Shown piece after piece: positions 37,371 to 46,359 of a DNA stretch of 64,000 nucleotides (position 1 is its first letter; each line of letters begins with the position of its first letter). This stretch comes from LMUY01 sp965199165 (GTDB taxonomy: Bacteria; Pseudomonadota; Alphaproteobacteria; Acetobacterales; Acetobacteraceae), in the NCBI GenBank assembly GCA_965199165.1, contig OZ240681.1:1178001-1242000 (forward strand), read 5' to 3'. Under the pieces are notes generated by a model that made no database searches, had not been told where the DNA came from, and saw only the letters and a list, made by a program, of their open reading frames with translations. A program made the translations under genes and the position numbers.

Positions 37371-37476
37371 CCCTTGGGAGACAAGGCCCGTCGAGGCTCA
37401 GGGCATCGTCGCAACCGGGGCGGCAATAGTCTTTCTGCGCCACCGGGTCCAGGTTGCCGCGCCTCCGCGCACCGCG

Positions 37477-37505
37477 TTGACACTCCCCGGCGCGGGCCGT
37501 AGCAC
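37477..37505 (+). promoter_or_regulatory. Candidate promoter of the second liv operon
   Basis: TTGACA, a 17-base spacer and TAGCAC lie about 50 bases before the ATG of the binding-protein gene. The -35 matches consensus perfectly; the -10 is weak. Confidence 0.4.
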
Positions 37506-37555
37506 TGCGCGCAACAATGTTACGGGGGCGATCGAGCCTCCCAGAGGGGGGGAAG

Positions 37556-38707
37556 ATGGTCCGATATGCCCGGGCGGCCTTGATGGCGAGCGCAGTGGTC
37601 GCAGCGCCTGCCGTGGCCTCCGCCGACACCATCCATGTCGGCGCCACGCTGTCCATGACCGGCCCCGCTGCCTCGCTCGGCATCCCCGAGCGCAACGCCA
37701 TCAACCTGCTGCCCAAGCAGATCGGCGGGGACACGGTGGAATACACCGTGCTCGACGACGCGTCCGACACCACCCGCGCGGTGGCCAACATGCGCAAGCT
37801 GATCGAGGATGGCGCCGACGTGGTGATCGGCTCCTCCGTGACGCCGGCCTCGCTGGCGATGGTGGACGTCGCTGGCGAGCAGAAGGTCCCGGTCATCTCG
37901 CTCGCCGCCTCCGCCCGGCTGATCGAGCCGATGGATGCGGCGCGCCACTGGGCGTTCAAGACGCCGGAGAACGACAGCCTGATGGCGGACGCCGTGGCCG
38001 ACACCATGGCGGCGCACGGGGTGAAGTCGATGGCGTTCATCGGCTTCAACGACGCCTACGGCGACGGCTGGTTGACGGAGGCGCAGCGCGCCATGGGCGC
38101 CAAGGGGATCAGGATCACCGACGTCGAGCGCTTCTCCCGCACCGACACGAGCGTGACCGGGCAGGTGCTGAAGGTCATGGCGAGCAAGCCGGACGCGGTG
38201 CTGATCGCGGGCTCCGGCACGCCGGCCGCCCTGCCGCAGAAGACGCTGCACGAGCGTGGCTACACCGGGGCGTACTACCAGACGCACGGCGTCGCCAACC
38301 TCGACTTCATCCGCGTCGGCGGCAAGGACGTGGAGGGCACGATACTGCCGTCCGGCCCGGTGCTGGTGGCCGCGCAGCTGCCGGACAGCGCGCCCACGAA
38401 GAAGGTCGGCATGGCCTTCACCCACGACTACGAAGCGGCCTACGGCCCCAACAGCATGTCCACCTTCGCCGCGCACGCCTATGACGCCGGGCTGGTGCTG
38501 GAGTATGCGCTGCCGATCGCGATGAAGACCGCCAAGCCCGGCACGCCCGAATTCCGCTCCGCCCTGCGCGACGCGATGGAGGGGGCGCACGAGCTGGGGG
38601 TGACGCAGGGCGTGATGGACATGAGCCCGACCAACCACAACGGCTTCGACACCCGCGCCCGCGTGATGGTGACGATCAAGGACGGCGGTTGGAAACTCCT
38701 GCCCTGA
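37556..38707 (+). CDS. LivK-like periplasmic substrate-binding protein (second system)
   Basis: A 383-residue type-I periplasmic binding protein. The signal peptide (RYARAALMASAVVAAPAVASA, cleavage before DTIHVG) is followed by GATLSMTGPAASLGIPERNAINLLP, a recognisable family start. The ATG at 37556 has a GGGGGGAAG purine run just upstream. It heads a four-gene transporter operon with no enzymes attached, so the ligand could be an amino acid, amide or aromatic acid. Confidence 0.88.
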   Translation: MVRYARAALMASAVVAAPAVASADTIHVGATLSMTGPAASLGIPERNAINLLPKQIGGDTVEYTVLDDASDTTRAVANMRKLIEDGADVVIGSSVTPASLAMVDVAGEQKVPVISLAASARLIEPMDAARHWAFKTPENDSLMADAVADTMAAHGVKSMAFIGFNDAYGDGWLTEAQRAMGAKGIRITDVERFSRTDTSVTGQVLKVMASKPDAVLIAGSGTPAALPQKTLHERGYTGAYYQTHGVANLDFIRVGGKDVEGTILPSGPVLVAAQLPDSAPTKKVGMAFTHDYEAAYGPNSMSTFAAHAYDAGLVLEYALPIAMKTAKPGTPEFRSALRDAMEGAHELGVTQGVMDMSPTNHNGFDTRARVMVTIKDGGWKLLP

Positions 38708-38727
38708 CGGGCTAGCCGTCCGCGATC

Positions 38728-39765
38728 ATGGACGCGGACATCGCCCTGATCCTGTTGCAGGACGGCATCGTCAACGGTGCCGTCTATGCGCTGCTGGCGC
38801 TCTCGCTCGTGCTGGTCTTCTCCGTCACGCGGGTCATCCTGATCCCGCAGGGGGAGATCGTGGCGTACGGCGCGCTCACCTATGCGGCGCTGGACGCGGG
38901 CAAGCTGCCGGGCAGCCTGTGGCTGCTGGTGGTGCTGGGCGTGGCGGCCTGCGTGTCCGGCCTGTGGACGATGCGGCACGGTGCCACGCGCGGGTCCGTG
39001 CTGCGTCTGCTGGCCGGCACGCTGCTGCTGCCGGCCGCGGTGGCCGGGCTGACGCTGCTGCTGGCCGGCCGGCCGATCGGCGTGGCGGCGGAGGCGGCGC
39101 TGACGGTGCTGATCGTGGCGCCGATGGGGCCCTACCTCTACCAGGTCGCCTTCCAGCCGCTGGCCGAGGCGTCGGTGCTGACGCTGCTGATCGCGGCGGT
39201 GGGCGCGCACCTGGCGCTGCTCGGGATCGGGCTGGTGCTGTTCGGTCCGGAGGGGTTCCGCGCCACCCCGTTCTCGGACGCGGTGCTCTCGCTCGGCACG
39301 GTGACGGTCCAGGGGCAGGCCATCTGGGTGGTGGCGAGCACGGCGGTGATCATGGTGGGGCTGTTCGCGCTGTTCGGCTTCACCTTGTGGGGCAAGGCGC
39401 TGCACGCCACCGCGGTCAACCGGCTGGGCGCCCGCCTGGTCGGCATCGCCCCGGGGCTGTCGGGCCGCCTCGCCTTCGCGCTGGCCGGGGTGATCGGCGC
39501 GGTCAGCGGCATCCTGATCGCGCCGATCACCACGATCTACTACGACAGCGGCTTCCTGGTCGGGCTGAAGGGCTTCGTGGCGGCGATCGTAGGCGGACTG
39601 GTCAGCTACCCGCTGGCGGCGCTGGCGGCGGTGCTGGTGGGCGTGGTCGAGAGCTTCTCCACCTTCTGGGCCAGCGCGTTCAAGGAGGTGATCGTGTTCA
39701 CCGTCATCCTCCCGGTGCTGCTGGTCCGCTCGCTCCGCAGCCCGGTGGCGGAGGACGAGGAGTGA
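38728..39765 (+). CDS. livH: LivH-like ABC permease (second system)
   Basis: A 345-residue membrane permease. NGAVYALLALSLVLVFSVTRVI near residue 14 and GAVSGILIAPITTIYYDSGF near 254 are LivH-type. It is about 50 residues longer than typical LivH, with extra hydrophobic helices between residues 55 and 130. It must pair with the LivM half of the next protein. A 200-base gap containing two opposed palindromic repeats separates the two genes. Confidence 0.88.
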   Translation: MDADIALILLQDGIVNGAVYALLALSLVLVFSVTRVILIPQGEIVAYGALTYAALDAGKLPGSLWLLVVLGVAACVSGLWTMRHGATRGSVLRLLAGTLLLPAAVAGLTLLLAGRPIGVAAEAALTVLIVAPMGPYLYQVAFQPLAEASVLTLLIAAVGAHLALLGIGLVLFGPEGFRATPFSDAVLSLGTVTVQGQAIWVVASTAVIMVGLFALFGFTLWGKALHATAVNRLGARLVGIAPGLSGRLAFALAGVIGAVSGILIAPITTIYYDSGFLVGLKGFVAAIVGGLVSYPLAALAAVLVGVVESFSTFWASAFKEVIVFTVILPVLLVRSLRSPVAEDEE

Positions 39766-39795
39766 GGCGGCCATGCCCTTTGGGAGGGAAGCAAG

Positions 39796-39822
39796 CCCTC
39801 TCCCTCTGGGAGAGGGTTGGGC
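39796..39822. repeat. Palindromic repeat, first member of an opposed pair
   Basis: CCCTCTCCCT-CT-GGGAGAGGG followed by TTGGGC; the same core as in hpnK and near 48445. It lies just after the livH stop. Confidence 0.7.
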
Positions 39823-39907
39823 GGAACTGCCGAAGGTTCCGCGGGCATCAGCCCGTGGAATGGCAGTGAAGGGGAAGGTATTCCAACGGGCACTGTCCAT
39901 CGTGCTG

Positions 39908-39946
39908 GCCCTCACCCCTGCCCTCTCCCTGAAGGAGAGGGAGAAG
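39908..39946. repeat. Palindromic repeat, second member in reverse orientation
   Basis: GGCCCTCACCCCTG followed by CCCTCTCCCT-GAA-GGAGAGGG. The flanking GGCCCTCACCC lies on the opposite side from the first copy, so the two copies face each other about 90 bases apart. Together they fill the gap before livM-livG and could fold into a large hairpin in the operon mRNA. Confidence 0.7.
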
Positions 39947-39966
39947 CAAGCGGTGGGGGAGCGCGC

Positions 39967-41727
39967 ATGAGGCGCGCGATCCTGCCGCTGCTCCTGCTGC
40001 TTTGGCTGTGCGTGCCGCTCCTCCCGTTCGTACCATCCTACTGGCTCACCCTGGCGGACTACGCCGGCATCTCCGCCGTGGTGGCCATCGGCATCGTGGT
40101 GCTGACGGGGATGGGCGGCATCACCTCCTTCGGGCAGGCTACCTTCATGGGGTTCGGCGCCTACGCGACGGCGTTGCTGACGACGCAGGCGGGCTGGTCG
40201 CCCTGGTTGTCCCTGCCGGTGGCGCTGGTGGCAAGCGGGCTGGCATCGCTGGTGATCGGGGCGGTGACGCTGCGGCTGTCCGGGCACTACCTGGCGCTCG
40301 GCACCATCGCCTGGAGCGTCGCCTTCTTCTACGTGTTCGGCAACCTGGACGTGTTGGGGCGCAACGACGGCATCTCCGGCATACCCCCGCTGCACGTCGG
40401 CAGCGTCGCCCTGCTCGACAGCCGGTCGTATTTCCCGATCGTTTGGATCGCGGTCGCCGTGGCCTTGCTGCTGACCCGCAACCTGCTCGATAGCCGGGTC
40501 GGCCGGGCGATCCGCGCCCTGCGCGGCGGGGCGGGCGCGGCGGCGTCGTTCGGCGTGGGGCTCGGCGGTGTGCGGATGCTCGCCTTCGCCTACGCGGCGG
40601 TGCTGGCGGGGCTTGCCGGCTGGCTCTATGCGCACATGCAGCGTTCCGTCAGCCCGTCGCCCTTCGGCATCAACCAGGGCATCGAGTATCTGCTGACCGC
40701 CGTGGTCGGCGGCATCGCCCGGTTGCCCGGCGCCGTGCTGGGGGCGCTGGTGCTGACGGTGGTGAACGACCGCCTGCAGGACATCCTGCCGCTGCTGCTG
40801 GGCAGCCAAGGCAACTACGAGACGATCGTGTTCGGCATGCTGCTGGTGCTGGTGCTGCAGACCGCGCCCGCCGGGCTTTGGCCGATTCTCGCGGACCGGT
40901 TCGCCCGGTCCCGCCTCGCCCCACCCGACGCGGCCGGCGACCTACCGCGGCGGACGCTGCCGGACACCGGCACCCCCGTGTTGCAGGCGGCCGGCCTGCG
41001 CAAGGTGTTCGGCGGCCTGGTGGCCGTCGCGGACCTGTCGCTGGACCTGCGCGCCGGGGAGATCGTGGGGCTGATCGGCCCGAACGGCGCCGGCAAGAGC
41101 ACCACCTTCGACCTGCTGACCGGGGTCGCCGCACCCACCGCAGGGTCCGTGACCTTCCTGGGCGCCTCGCTGGCCAACCGCGGCGGACCGGCCGTCGCCC
41201 GGCTGGGCCTCGCGCGGTCCTTCCAGCACGTGAAGCTGGTGGGCGCCATGTCCGTGCTGGAGAACGTGGCGCTGGGCGCGCATCTGCGCGGCCGGGCCGG
41301 CCCGTTCGCCGCCATGCTGCGGCTGGACCGGGCGGAGGAAGCGCGGCTGTTCGGGGAGGCGCGGCGCCAGCTCGCACGGGTCGGCCTGGCGGCAGTGGCC
41401 GCCGAGCCGGCGCGCAGCCTGGCGCTCGGGCAGCAGCGCGTGGTGGAGATCGCGCGTGCGCTTTGCCTGGACCCGGTGCTGCTGCTGCTGGACGAGCCGG
41501 CCGCCGGGCTGCGCCATGCCGAGAAGGGGGAGCTGGCGACGCTGCTGCGCACGCTGCGCAGCCAGGGCGTCACCGTGCTGCTGGTCGAGCACGACATGGA
41601 TTTCGTGATGAACCTGACCGACCGGCTGGTGGTGATGAATTTCGGCGCCAAGCTCGCCGAGGGCCCTGCCGCCGCCATCGGCCAGGACCCGGCGGTCATC
41701 GAGGCCTATCTGGGCAGCGTCGCGTGA
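39967..41727 (+). CDS. Fused LivM permease-LivG ATPase (second system)
   Basis: A 586-residue chain. Residues 1 to about 320 are a LivM-like permease (ADYAGISAVVAIGIVVLTGMGGITSFGQATFMGFGAYATAL near 30; TLRLSGHYLALGTIAW near 100). After a short linker comes a complete LivG ATPase (Walker A GPNGAGKST near 372, signature region LALGQQRVVEIARAL, Walker B LLLLDEPAAGL). The frame is continuous, so permease and ATPase are covalently joined. The stop overlaps the GTG of livF. Confidence 0.9.
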   Translation: MRRAILPLLLLLWLCVPLLPFVPSYWLTLADYAGISAVVAIGIVVLTGMGGITSFGQATFMGFGAYATALLTTQAGWSPWLSLPVALVASGLASLVIGAVTLRLSGHYLALGTIAWSVAFFYVFGNLDVLGRNDGISGIPPLHVGSVALLDSRSYFPIVWIAVAVALLLTRNLLDSRVGRAIRALRGGAGAAASFGVGLGGVRMLAFAYAAVLAGLAGWLYAHMQRSVSPSPFGINQGIEYLLTAVVGGIARLPGAVLGALVLTVVNDRLQDILPLLLGSQGNYETIVFGMLLVLVLQTAPAGLWPILADRFARSRLAPPDAAGDLPRRTLPDTGTPVLQAAGLRKVFGGLVAVADLSLDLRAGEIVGLIGPNGAGKSTTFDLLTGVAAPTAGSVTFLGASLANRGGPAVARLGLARSFQHVKLVGAMSVLENVALGAHLRGRAGPFAAMLRLDRAEEARLFGEARRQLARVGLAAVAAEPARSLALGQQRVVEIARALCLDPVLLLLDEPAAGLRHAEKGELATLLRTLRSQGVTVLLVEHDMDFVMNLTDRLVVMNFGAKLAEGPAAAIGQDPAVIEAYLGSVA

Positions 41728-42458
41728 TCCTGGCGGTGAGCGGCCTGGACGTCCGCTACGGCGCCGCTGCCGTGCTGCACGACGTGACGATGCAGGTCGG
41801 GAAAGGCCAGATCATCACGGTGATCGGGCCGAACGGCGCCGGCAAGACCACGCTGCTGAACGCGATCATGGGGGTGCATGGCGGCCGCGGCAGCCTGCGC
41901 TTCATGGGTCGCGAGATCAGCCGCAGCCCGGTGGAGGCACGCGTCCGCGCCGGCATGTCGCTGGTGCCGGAGAAGCGGGAGCTGTTCGCCTCGCTGTCCG
42001 TGGAGGACAACCTTCGCCTCGGCGGCTTCCGCTTCCGCCACGCGGGCCGCGGGGCCGCGCGGCAACAACTGGACGAGGTGTTCCAGCTGTTCCCCCGCCT
42101 GCTCGAACGCCGCCGGCAACTGGCCGGCACGCTGTCGGGCGGGGAACGGCAGATGCTCGCCATGGGCCGCGCGCTGATGAGCCGGCCGGACCTCTTGATG
42201 CTGGACGAGCCGAGCCTCGGCTTGGCGCCCCTGATCGTCCGCGAGATCTTCGCCATCATATCCGACCTGCGGGCCCGGTCCTGCGCGGTCCTGCTGGTGG
42301 AGCAGAACGCCCGCGCGGCCTTGCAGGTGTCCGATTACGGCTACGTGCTCGAGAACGGCCGGTTCACGCTCCAGGGCGCCAGCGCCGTGCTGGCGGGCGA
42401 TCCCCGCGTGGTGGAAACCTACCTGGGGATCGCTAAGGCAGTTCCGGCGCCGGCGTGA
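41724..42458 (+). CDS. livF: LivF-type ABC ATPase (second system)
   Basis: A 244-residue ABC ATPase: Walker A GPNGAGKTT, signature LSGGERQMLAMGRAL, Walker B LLMLDEPSLGLAPLIV. The GTG overlaps the stop of the LivM-LivG fusion (GTGA), implying coupled translation and 1:1 pairing with the fused LivG domain. Its last 26 bases overlap the end of the convergent ROK gene. Confidence 0.92.
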   Translation: MILAVSGLDVRYGAAAVLHDVTMQVGKGQIITVIGPNGAGKTTLLNAIMGVHGGRGSLRFMGREISRSPVEARVRAGMSLVPEKRELFASLSVEDNLRLGGFRFRHAGRGAARQQLDEVFQLFPRLLERRRQLAGTLSGGERQMLAMGRALMSRPDLLMLDEPSLGLAPLIVREIFAIISDLRARSCAVLLVEQNARAALQVSDYGYVLENGRFTLQGASAVLAGDPRVVETYLGIAKAVPAPA

Positions 42459-43263
42459 CCCCGGCCGGCGGTGGGCGGTGCAACACGCCGTCTTCCGGGA
42501 AGGCCGCGTCCATCTTGGGACCCCAAAGCCGCACGCCCCCGGTGATGCCGGCCGAGTTCGGCACGACACGCGCGTTTTCCGGGAGGTCGAAGTCGATGAC
42601 CTGGGCGTTGCCGCCGCCGATCAGCAGCGTGTCGTAGGTGACCAGAGTGTCCAGGAAGCCGATCGCCTTGCGCAACCGCCTGTTCCACTTCGTGCGGCCG
42701 ACCTTGTGCAGCGCCGCGTTGCCGAGATACTGGTCGTAGGTCTTGTCCTTCGCCACGGGATGCTGCCCCACCTCCAAGTGCGGGGCGAGGACCCCATCCT
42801 GGAACAACGCGAAGCCGAAGCCGGTGCCGAGGGTGATGACACACTCCAACCCGACATCCGAGATGACGCCGAGACCCTGGACGCTGGCATCGTTCAGCAC
42901 CCGCGTGGGTCTGCCAAGGCGCTCGGCCAGCTCCATGCCGAGAGGGTAGAGGTGCCAGTCCGCCGTCCCGAGGTTCGGCGCGGTCAGCACGCGGCCGCCG
43001 CGCACGACGCCGGGGAAGCCGACTGAAATCCGGTCGAAATCGCCCAGGCCGCCTACCAGCCCGAGCAGGCACGTTACCACGTCGGAAGGACGGCGGGGCT
43101 GCGGCGTGTCGACGCGGTTCGGGCCGACCGTCATGGTGCCGGTGTCATCGAGGATACCCGCCTTCAGGCGTGTCCCTCCGACGTCGATCGCCAGCGTGCG
43201 CGGTCTTGGCGGCTCGGCCAGGACGGGGACCAAGGTGGTGCTGGCGGCGGCACGTCTAGCCAT
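42433..43263 (-). CDS. ROK family kinase (polyphosphate glucokinase-like)
   Basis: A 276-residue sugar-kinase-fold protein. The phosphate-1 motif is LAIDVGGTRLKAGIL near residue 23; VLNDASVQGLG near 122 holds the catalytic-Asp position; ITLGTGFGFALF near 142 is the phosphate-2 motif. The pattern resembles polyphosphate/ATP glucokinases, but no zinc-binding ROK Cys cluster is seen. Substrate and phosphoryl donor are inferred. Its 3' end overlaps livF by 26 bases tail to tail. Confidence 0.82.
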   Translation of the reverse strand: MARRAAASTTLVPVLAEPPRPRTLAIDVGGTRLKAGILDDTGTMTVGPNRVDTPQPRRPSDVVTCLLGLVGGLGDFDRISVGFPGVVRGGRVLTAPNLGTADWHLYPLGMELAERLGRPTRVLNDASVQGLGVISDVGLECVITLGTGFGFALFQDGVLAPHLEVGQHPVAKDKTYDQYLGNAALHKVGRTKWNRRLRKAIGFLDTLVTYDTLLIGGGNAQVIDFDLPENARVVPNSAGITGGVRLWGPKMDAAFPEDGVLHRPPPAGVTPAPELP

Positions 43264-43356
43264 TGAACGAGGCTCCCTGAGGCGGCTCAGTCAGCCATCC
43301 CGCGAAGCCGCACGCAAGGTCCGGCGCCCCTCCCGCGGAGGGGCGCCAAGCCCGTC

Positions 43357-43659
43357 CTACCGACGCATCAGCATGGCAAGGACGTAGCCGATGGCACCGG
43401 CCACCAGCAGCGATGTCAGCGGGCGCTCCGCCACGGTGTCGCCCAGGAAGGCCCCTGCCTCGTCCAGCTGGTCGACGAAAGCGCTGCCTGCGCCGCCGGC
43501 CTGGTCCTTGATCTTGCCGTAGGCCTTCTGGGCGGTGCCGACCACCTGATCGATGGCGCCGGAGGCCTGCGTCTCCCCGTCACCGGTCAGGTTGCCGAAC
43601 GCGCTCTTCACGTTGCCACCAAGGTTCTTGGCGGCGCCTTCGACTTCGTTCTCGTCCAT
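43357..43659 (-). CDS. CsbD-like stress protein with C-terminal membrane helix
   Basis: A 100-residue protein. The N-terminal half is CsbD-like (VEGAAKNLGGNVKSAFGNLTGD, near residue 6). The C-terminal half resembles the DUF883/ElaB tail: an amphipathic segment, then AERPLTSLLVAGAIGYVLAMLMRR, a membrane helix ending in positive charges. ATG 43659 is the start giving the usual CsbD N-terminus. It may be a small membrane-anchored general stress protein. Confidence 0.75.
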   Translation of the reverse strand: MDENEVEGAAKNLGGNVKSAFGNLTGDGETQASGAIDQVVGTAQKAYGKIKDQAGGAGSAFVDQLDEAGAFLGDTVAERPLTSLLVAGAIGYVLAMLMRR

Positions 43660-43721
43660 CTTCGATACTCCCGGTCGCGATACCGAAATCAACAGGCTGG
43701 CCGGGGCTGGGTTCCCGCGCA

Positions 43722-43750
43722 TTGGAAATAGCGCCGGCTTGTCGCTATAG
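43722..43750 (+). promoter_or_regulatory. Candidate promoter of the type III PKS cluster
   Basis: TTGGAA, a 17-base spacer and CTATAG lie about 40 bases before the acyl carrier protein start, a good spacing for a housekeeping promoter driving the five-gene cluster. Confidence 0.5.
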
Positions 43751-43790
43751 CCGTGCGCGCCATCTAGGCTGTCATCTCGGGAGAGCGGAT

Positions 43791-44081
43791 TTGGCCATTG
43801 GCGGAGTGGCGGGGTGGGCCTCGGACGATCCGCGCGTCGTGGTCATCCTGGACATCGTCGCGAAGGAGACGGCGGTCGAGCGGGAGCGGCTGATGCCCGC
43901 CGTCACCATCGCCGCGCTGGACATCGCCTCGCTCGACATGGTGCAGGCCATCTTCGCGCTGGAAAGCCGCTTCGGCGTGGAAATCCCCGTCATCTCGGAC
44001 CGCAGCGGCGCCGAGTTCGAGACGGTCGGCGAACTGGTCTACCATGTGCTCGCCACCATCGACCGCGAGCCTGCCGCTTGA
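43791..44081 (+). CDS. Acyl carrier protein (dedicated to the PKS cluster)
   Basis: A 96-residue carrier protein. LDIASLDMVQAIFALESRFGVEIP contains the expected phosphopantetheine Ser (S47) in an atypical ASL rather than DSL context. The start is uncertain: TTG 43791 has GGGAGAG at a good distance, while GTG 43806 lacks a suitable site. It overlaps the ketosynthase start (TTGA). It probably carries the acyl chain or extender unit for this cluster rather than for general fatty-acid synthesis. Confidence 0.78.
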   Translation: MAIGGVAGWASDDPRVVVILDIVAKETAVERERLMPAVTIAALDIASLDMVQAIFALESRFGVEIPVISDRSGAEFETVGELVYHVLATIDREPAA

Positions 44082-45292
44082 TCCAACCCGGCCGCCGGGT
44101 GGTGGTGACGGGGATGGGGGCGGTGTGCGCGACCGGCCATGACGTGGCCGCGTTCATGGCGTCCCTCCAGGCGGGTCGGGTGGGCATCGGGCCCATCGCC
44201 AACATCCCCACCGAGCGGCTGTCCGCCCGGGTCGCCGGCGAGATCCGCGGGCTGGACGTCACTGGGCACTTCGCCGGGCGACGCCTCGCCATGCTGGACC
44301 GCGTGTCCCAGCTGGCGCTGATCGCGGCGCGGGAGGCGATCGGCCAGGCGAACCCGGCGCCCGGCGGCATGACCGACGCCGCCGTGGTCCTCGGCACCGG
44401 CGGCGGCCAGCAGACCTTCGACGCCGTGTACGAGGAGTTCTATGGCCAGCGCCAGCCACGGGTGCACCCGTTCACCGTGCCGCGCATCATGCCCAACGCC
44501 CCCGCCAGCCATGTCTGCATGGAGTTCGGCATCCACGGCCCGTGCTTCTGCGTCGCCAGCGCCTGTGCCTCGGCCAACCACGCGATCGGCCAGGCCATGC
44601 ACATGGTCCGCTCCGGCATGGTGGACGTGGCGGTGGCCGGGGGCAGCGACGCCTCCATCGTGCCCGGCTTCATGAAAGGGTGGGAGGCGCTGCGCGTGCT
44701 GAGCCCGGATGCGTGCCGCCCGTTCTCGCGCGACCGCTCCGGCCTGGTGATCGGCGAAGGCGCGGGCATCCTGGTGCTGGAGGCGGCGGAGCACGCCGCC
44801 GCACGCGGCGCGGTGCCGTTGATGGAGGTCGCCGGGTTCGGCATGGGGTGCGACGGCGCGGACATCACCGCGCCCAGCGCGGCCGGCGCGGCGCGGGCGA
44901 TGCAGGCGGCGCTGGCCGATGCCGGCTGCACGCCGGGCCAGGTCGGCTACGTCAACGCGCACGGCACCGGCACGCGGCTGAACGACCGCACGGAGACGGC
45001 GGCGCTGCGCAGCGTGTTCGGGCCGGGGCTGGGCAGGATCCCGGTGTCGTCCACCAAGTCGATGATCGGCCACTGCATGACGGCCGGCGGCGCGCTGGAA
45101 CTGATCGCCACGGCCATGGCACTGCGCGAGGGCGTGGTGCCGCCCACCGCCGGCTACACCACGCCGGACCCGGAGTGCGACCTCGATTGCGTGCCGAACG
45201 AGGCGCGGCGGGCGGACGTGGCGGTCGCCATGTCCAACGCCTTCGCCTTCGGCGGGCTGAACGCCGTGCTGGTTGCCCGGCGCTGCGCATGA
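44078..45292 (+). CDS. Beta-ketoacyl-ACP synthase (FabF-like)
   Basis: A 404-residue thiolase-fold condensing enzyme with an intact Cys-His-His triad: C163 in VASACASANHAIG, H295 in NAHGTGTRLND, H332 in KSMIGHCMTAGGAL. The TTG at 44078 overlaps the ACP stop and gives the usual VVVTGMGAV opening. With the ACP it could elongate or load an acyl starter for the type III synthase encoded next. Confidence 0.9.
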   Translation: MIQPGRRVVVTGMGAVCATGHDVAAFMASLQAGRVGIGPIANIPTERLSARVAGEIRGLDVTGHFAGRRLAMLDRVSQLALIAAREAIGQANPAPGGMTDAAVVLGTGGGQQTFDAVYEEFYGQRQPRVHPFTVPRIMPNAPASHVCMEFGIHGPCFCVASACASANHAIGQAMHMVRSGMVDVAVAGGSDASIVPGFMKGWEALRVLSPDACRPFSRDRSGLVIGEGAGILVLEAAEHAAARGAVPLMEVAGFGMGCDGADITAPSAAGAARAMQAALADAGCTPGQVGYVNAHGTGTRLNDRTETAALRSVFGPGLGRIPVSSTKSMIGHCMTAGGALELIATAMALREGVVPPTAGYTTPDPECDLDCVPNEARRADVAVAMSNAFAFGGLNAVLVARRCA

Positions 45293-46359
45293 CGGTGCCG
45301 CACATCAACCGCATCGCCACCGCCGTGCCGCCGCACGACGTGCACGCCGCCTTCGTCACCTTCGCGCGCACCCTGTTGAGGGACGACCGGGCGATCGCGT
45401 TGTTCGACCGCATGGCCGAGCGCGCCGCCATCGAGCACCGCTATTCCGTGCTGCAGCCCGGTGCGCCGGGCGCCGCGCAGGTGGATGCCGAGGGCTTCCT
45501 CAACCGCGGCCGGTTTCCCGCCACCGGCGCCCGCATGGCCCGCTACGAGCGCCACGCGGTGGAGCTGGCGGCGCAGGCCGTGGCCGGGCTCGGCGAGGAC
45601 CCGGGCCGCTTCACCCACCTGGTCGCCGCGTCCTGCACCGGCTTCACCGCGCCCGGGCTGGACCAGATGCTGGCGGCGCGGCTGGGCATGGCGCCGGGCA
45701 TCGAGCGGACGCTGGTGGGATTCATGGGCTGCTATGCCGGGGTCAGCGCCCTGCGCACCGCCTTCCACATCGTGCGCTCCGAGCCCGAGGCCCGCGTCCT
45801 GGTAGTGAACCTGGAGCTCTGCACGCTGCACCTGCAGGAGACCGCCGACCTGGAGACGGTGCTGTCCTTCATGCTGTTCGGCGACGGCGCCAGCGCTGCG
45901 TTGGTGACGGCGGCGCCGGAGGGCATCGGCATGCTGGATTTCCGCTCCCTTACCCTGCCGGACTCGGCCGACCTGATCACGTGGCGCATCGGCGACCAGG
46001 GCTTCGACATGTCGCTGTCCGGCAAGGTGCCCGGCCGCATCGCCACGGCGCTGCGCGCGGAACTGGACCGCGACGCCGCCGGGCTGCTGCGCGGCGAGCC
46101 CGTGGCGGCGGTCGACCTGTGGGCGGTGCATGCCGGCGGACGCACCGTACTGGACGGCGTGGAGCAGGGGCTGCGGCTGCCCCCCGGCGCGCTGGACTGG
46201 TCGCGCGGGGTGCTGCGGGACTACGGCAACATGTCCTCCGCCACCATCATGTTCATCCTCCAGCGCATGATCCGCGGCACGGCCGGCCCGCGCAGCGGCA
46301 TGGCGATGGCGTTCGGCCCCGGCCTGTGCGCGGAGACGTTCCGGTTCCGCCGCGCATGA
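45289..46359 (+). CDS. Type III polyketide synthase (chalcone synthase-like)
   Basis: A 356-residue homodimeric condensing enzyme. The catalytic triad of the family is visible: Cys148 in FMGCYAG, His281 in WAVHAGG, Asn314 in DYGNMSSATIMF. Such enzymes extend a CoA- or ACP-bound starter with malonyl units and cyclise to resorcinols, phloroglucinols or pyrones. The starter cannot be read from sequence; the adjacent ACP and ketosynthase suggest an ACP-bound fatty acyl. ATG overlaps the ketosynthase stop (ATGA). Confidence 0.92.
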   Translation: MTVPHINRIATAVPPHDVHAAFVTFARTLLRDDRAIALFDRMAERAAIEHRYSVLQPGAPGAAQVDAEGFLNRGRFPATGARMARYERHAVELAAQAVAGLGEDPGRFTHLVAASCTGFTAPGLDQMLAARLGMAPGIERTLVGFMGCYAGVSALRTAFHIVRSEPEARVLVVNLELCTLHLQETADLETVLSFMLFGDGASAALVTAAPEGIGMLDFRSLTLPDSADLITWRIGDQGFDMSLSGKVPGRIATALRAELDRDAAGLLRGEPVAAVDLWAVHAGGRTVLDGVEQGLRLPPGALDWSRGVLRDYGNMSSATIMFILQRMIRGTAGPRSGMAMAFGPGLCAETFRFRRA

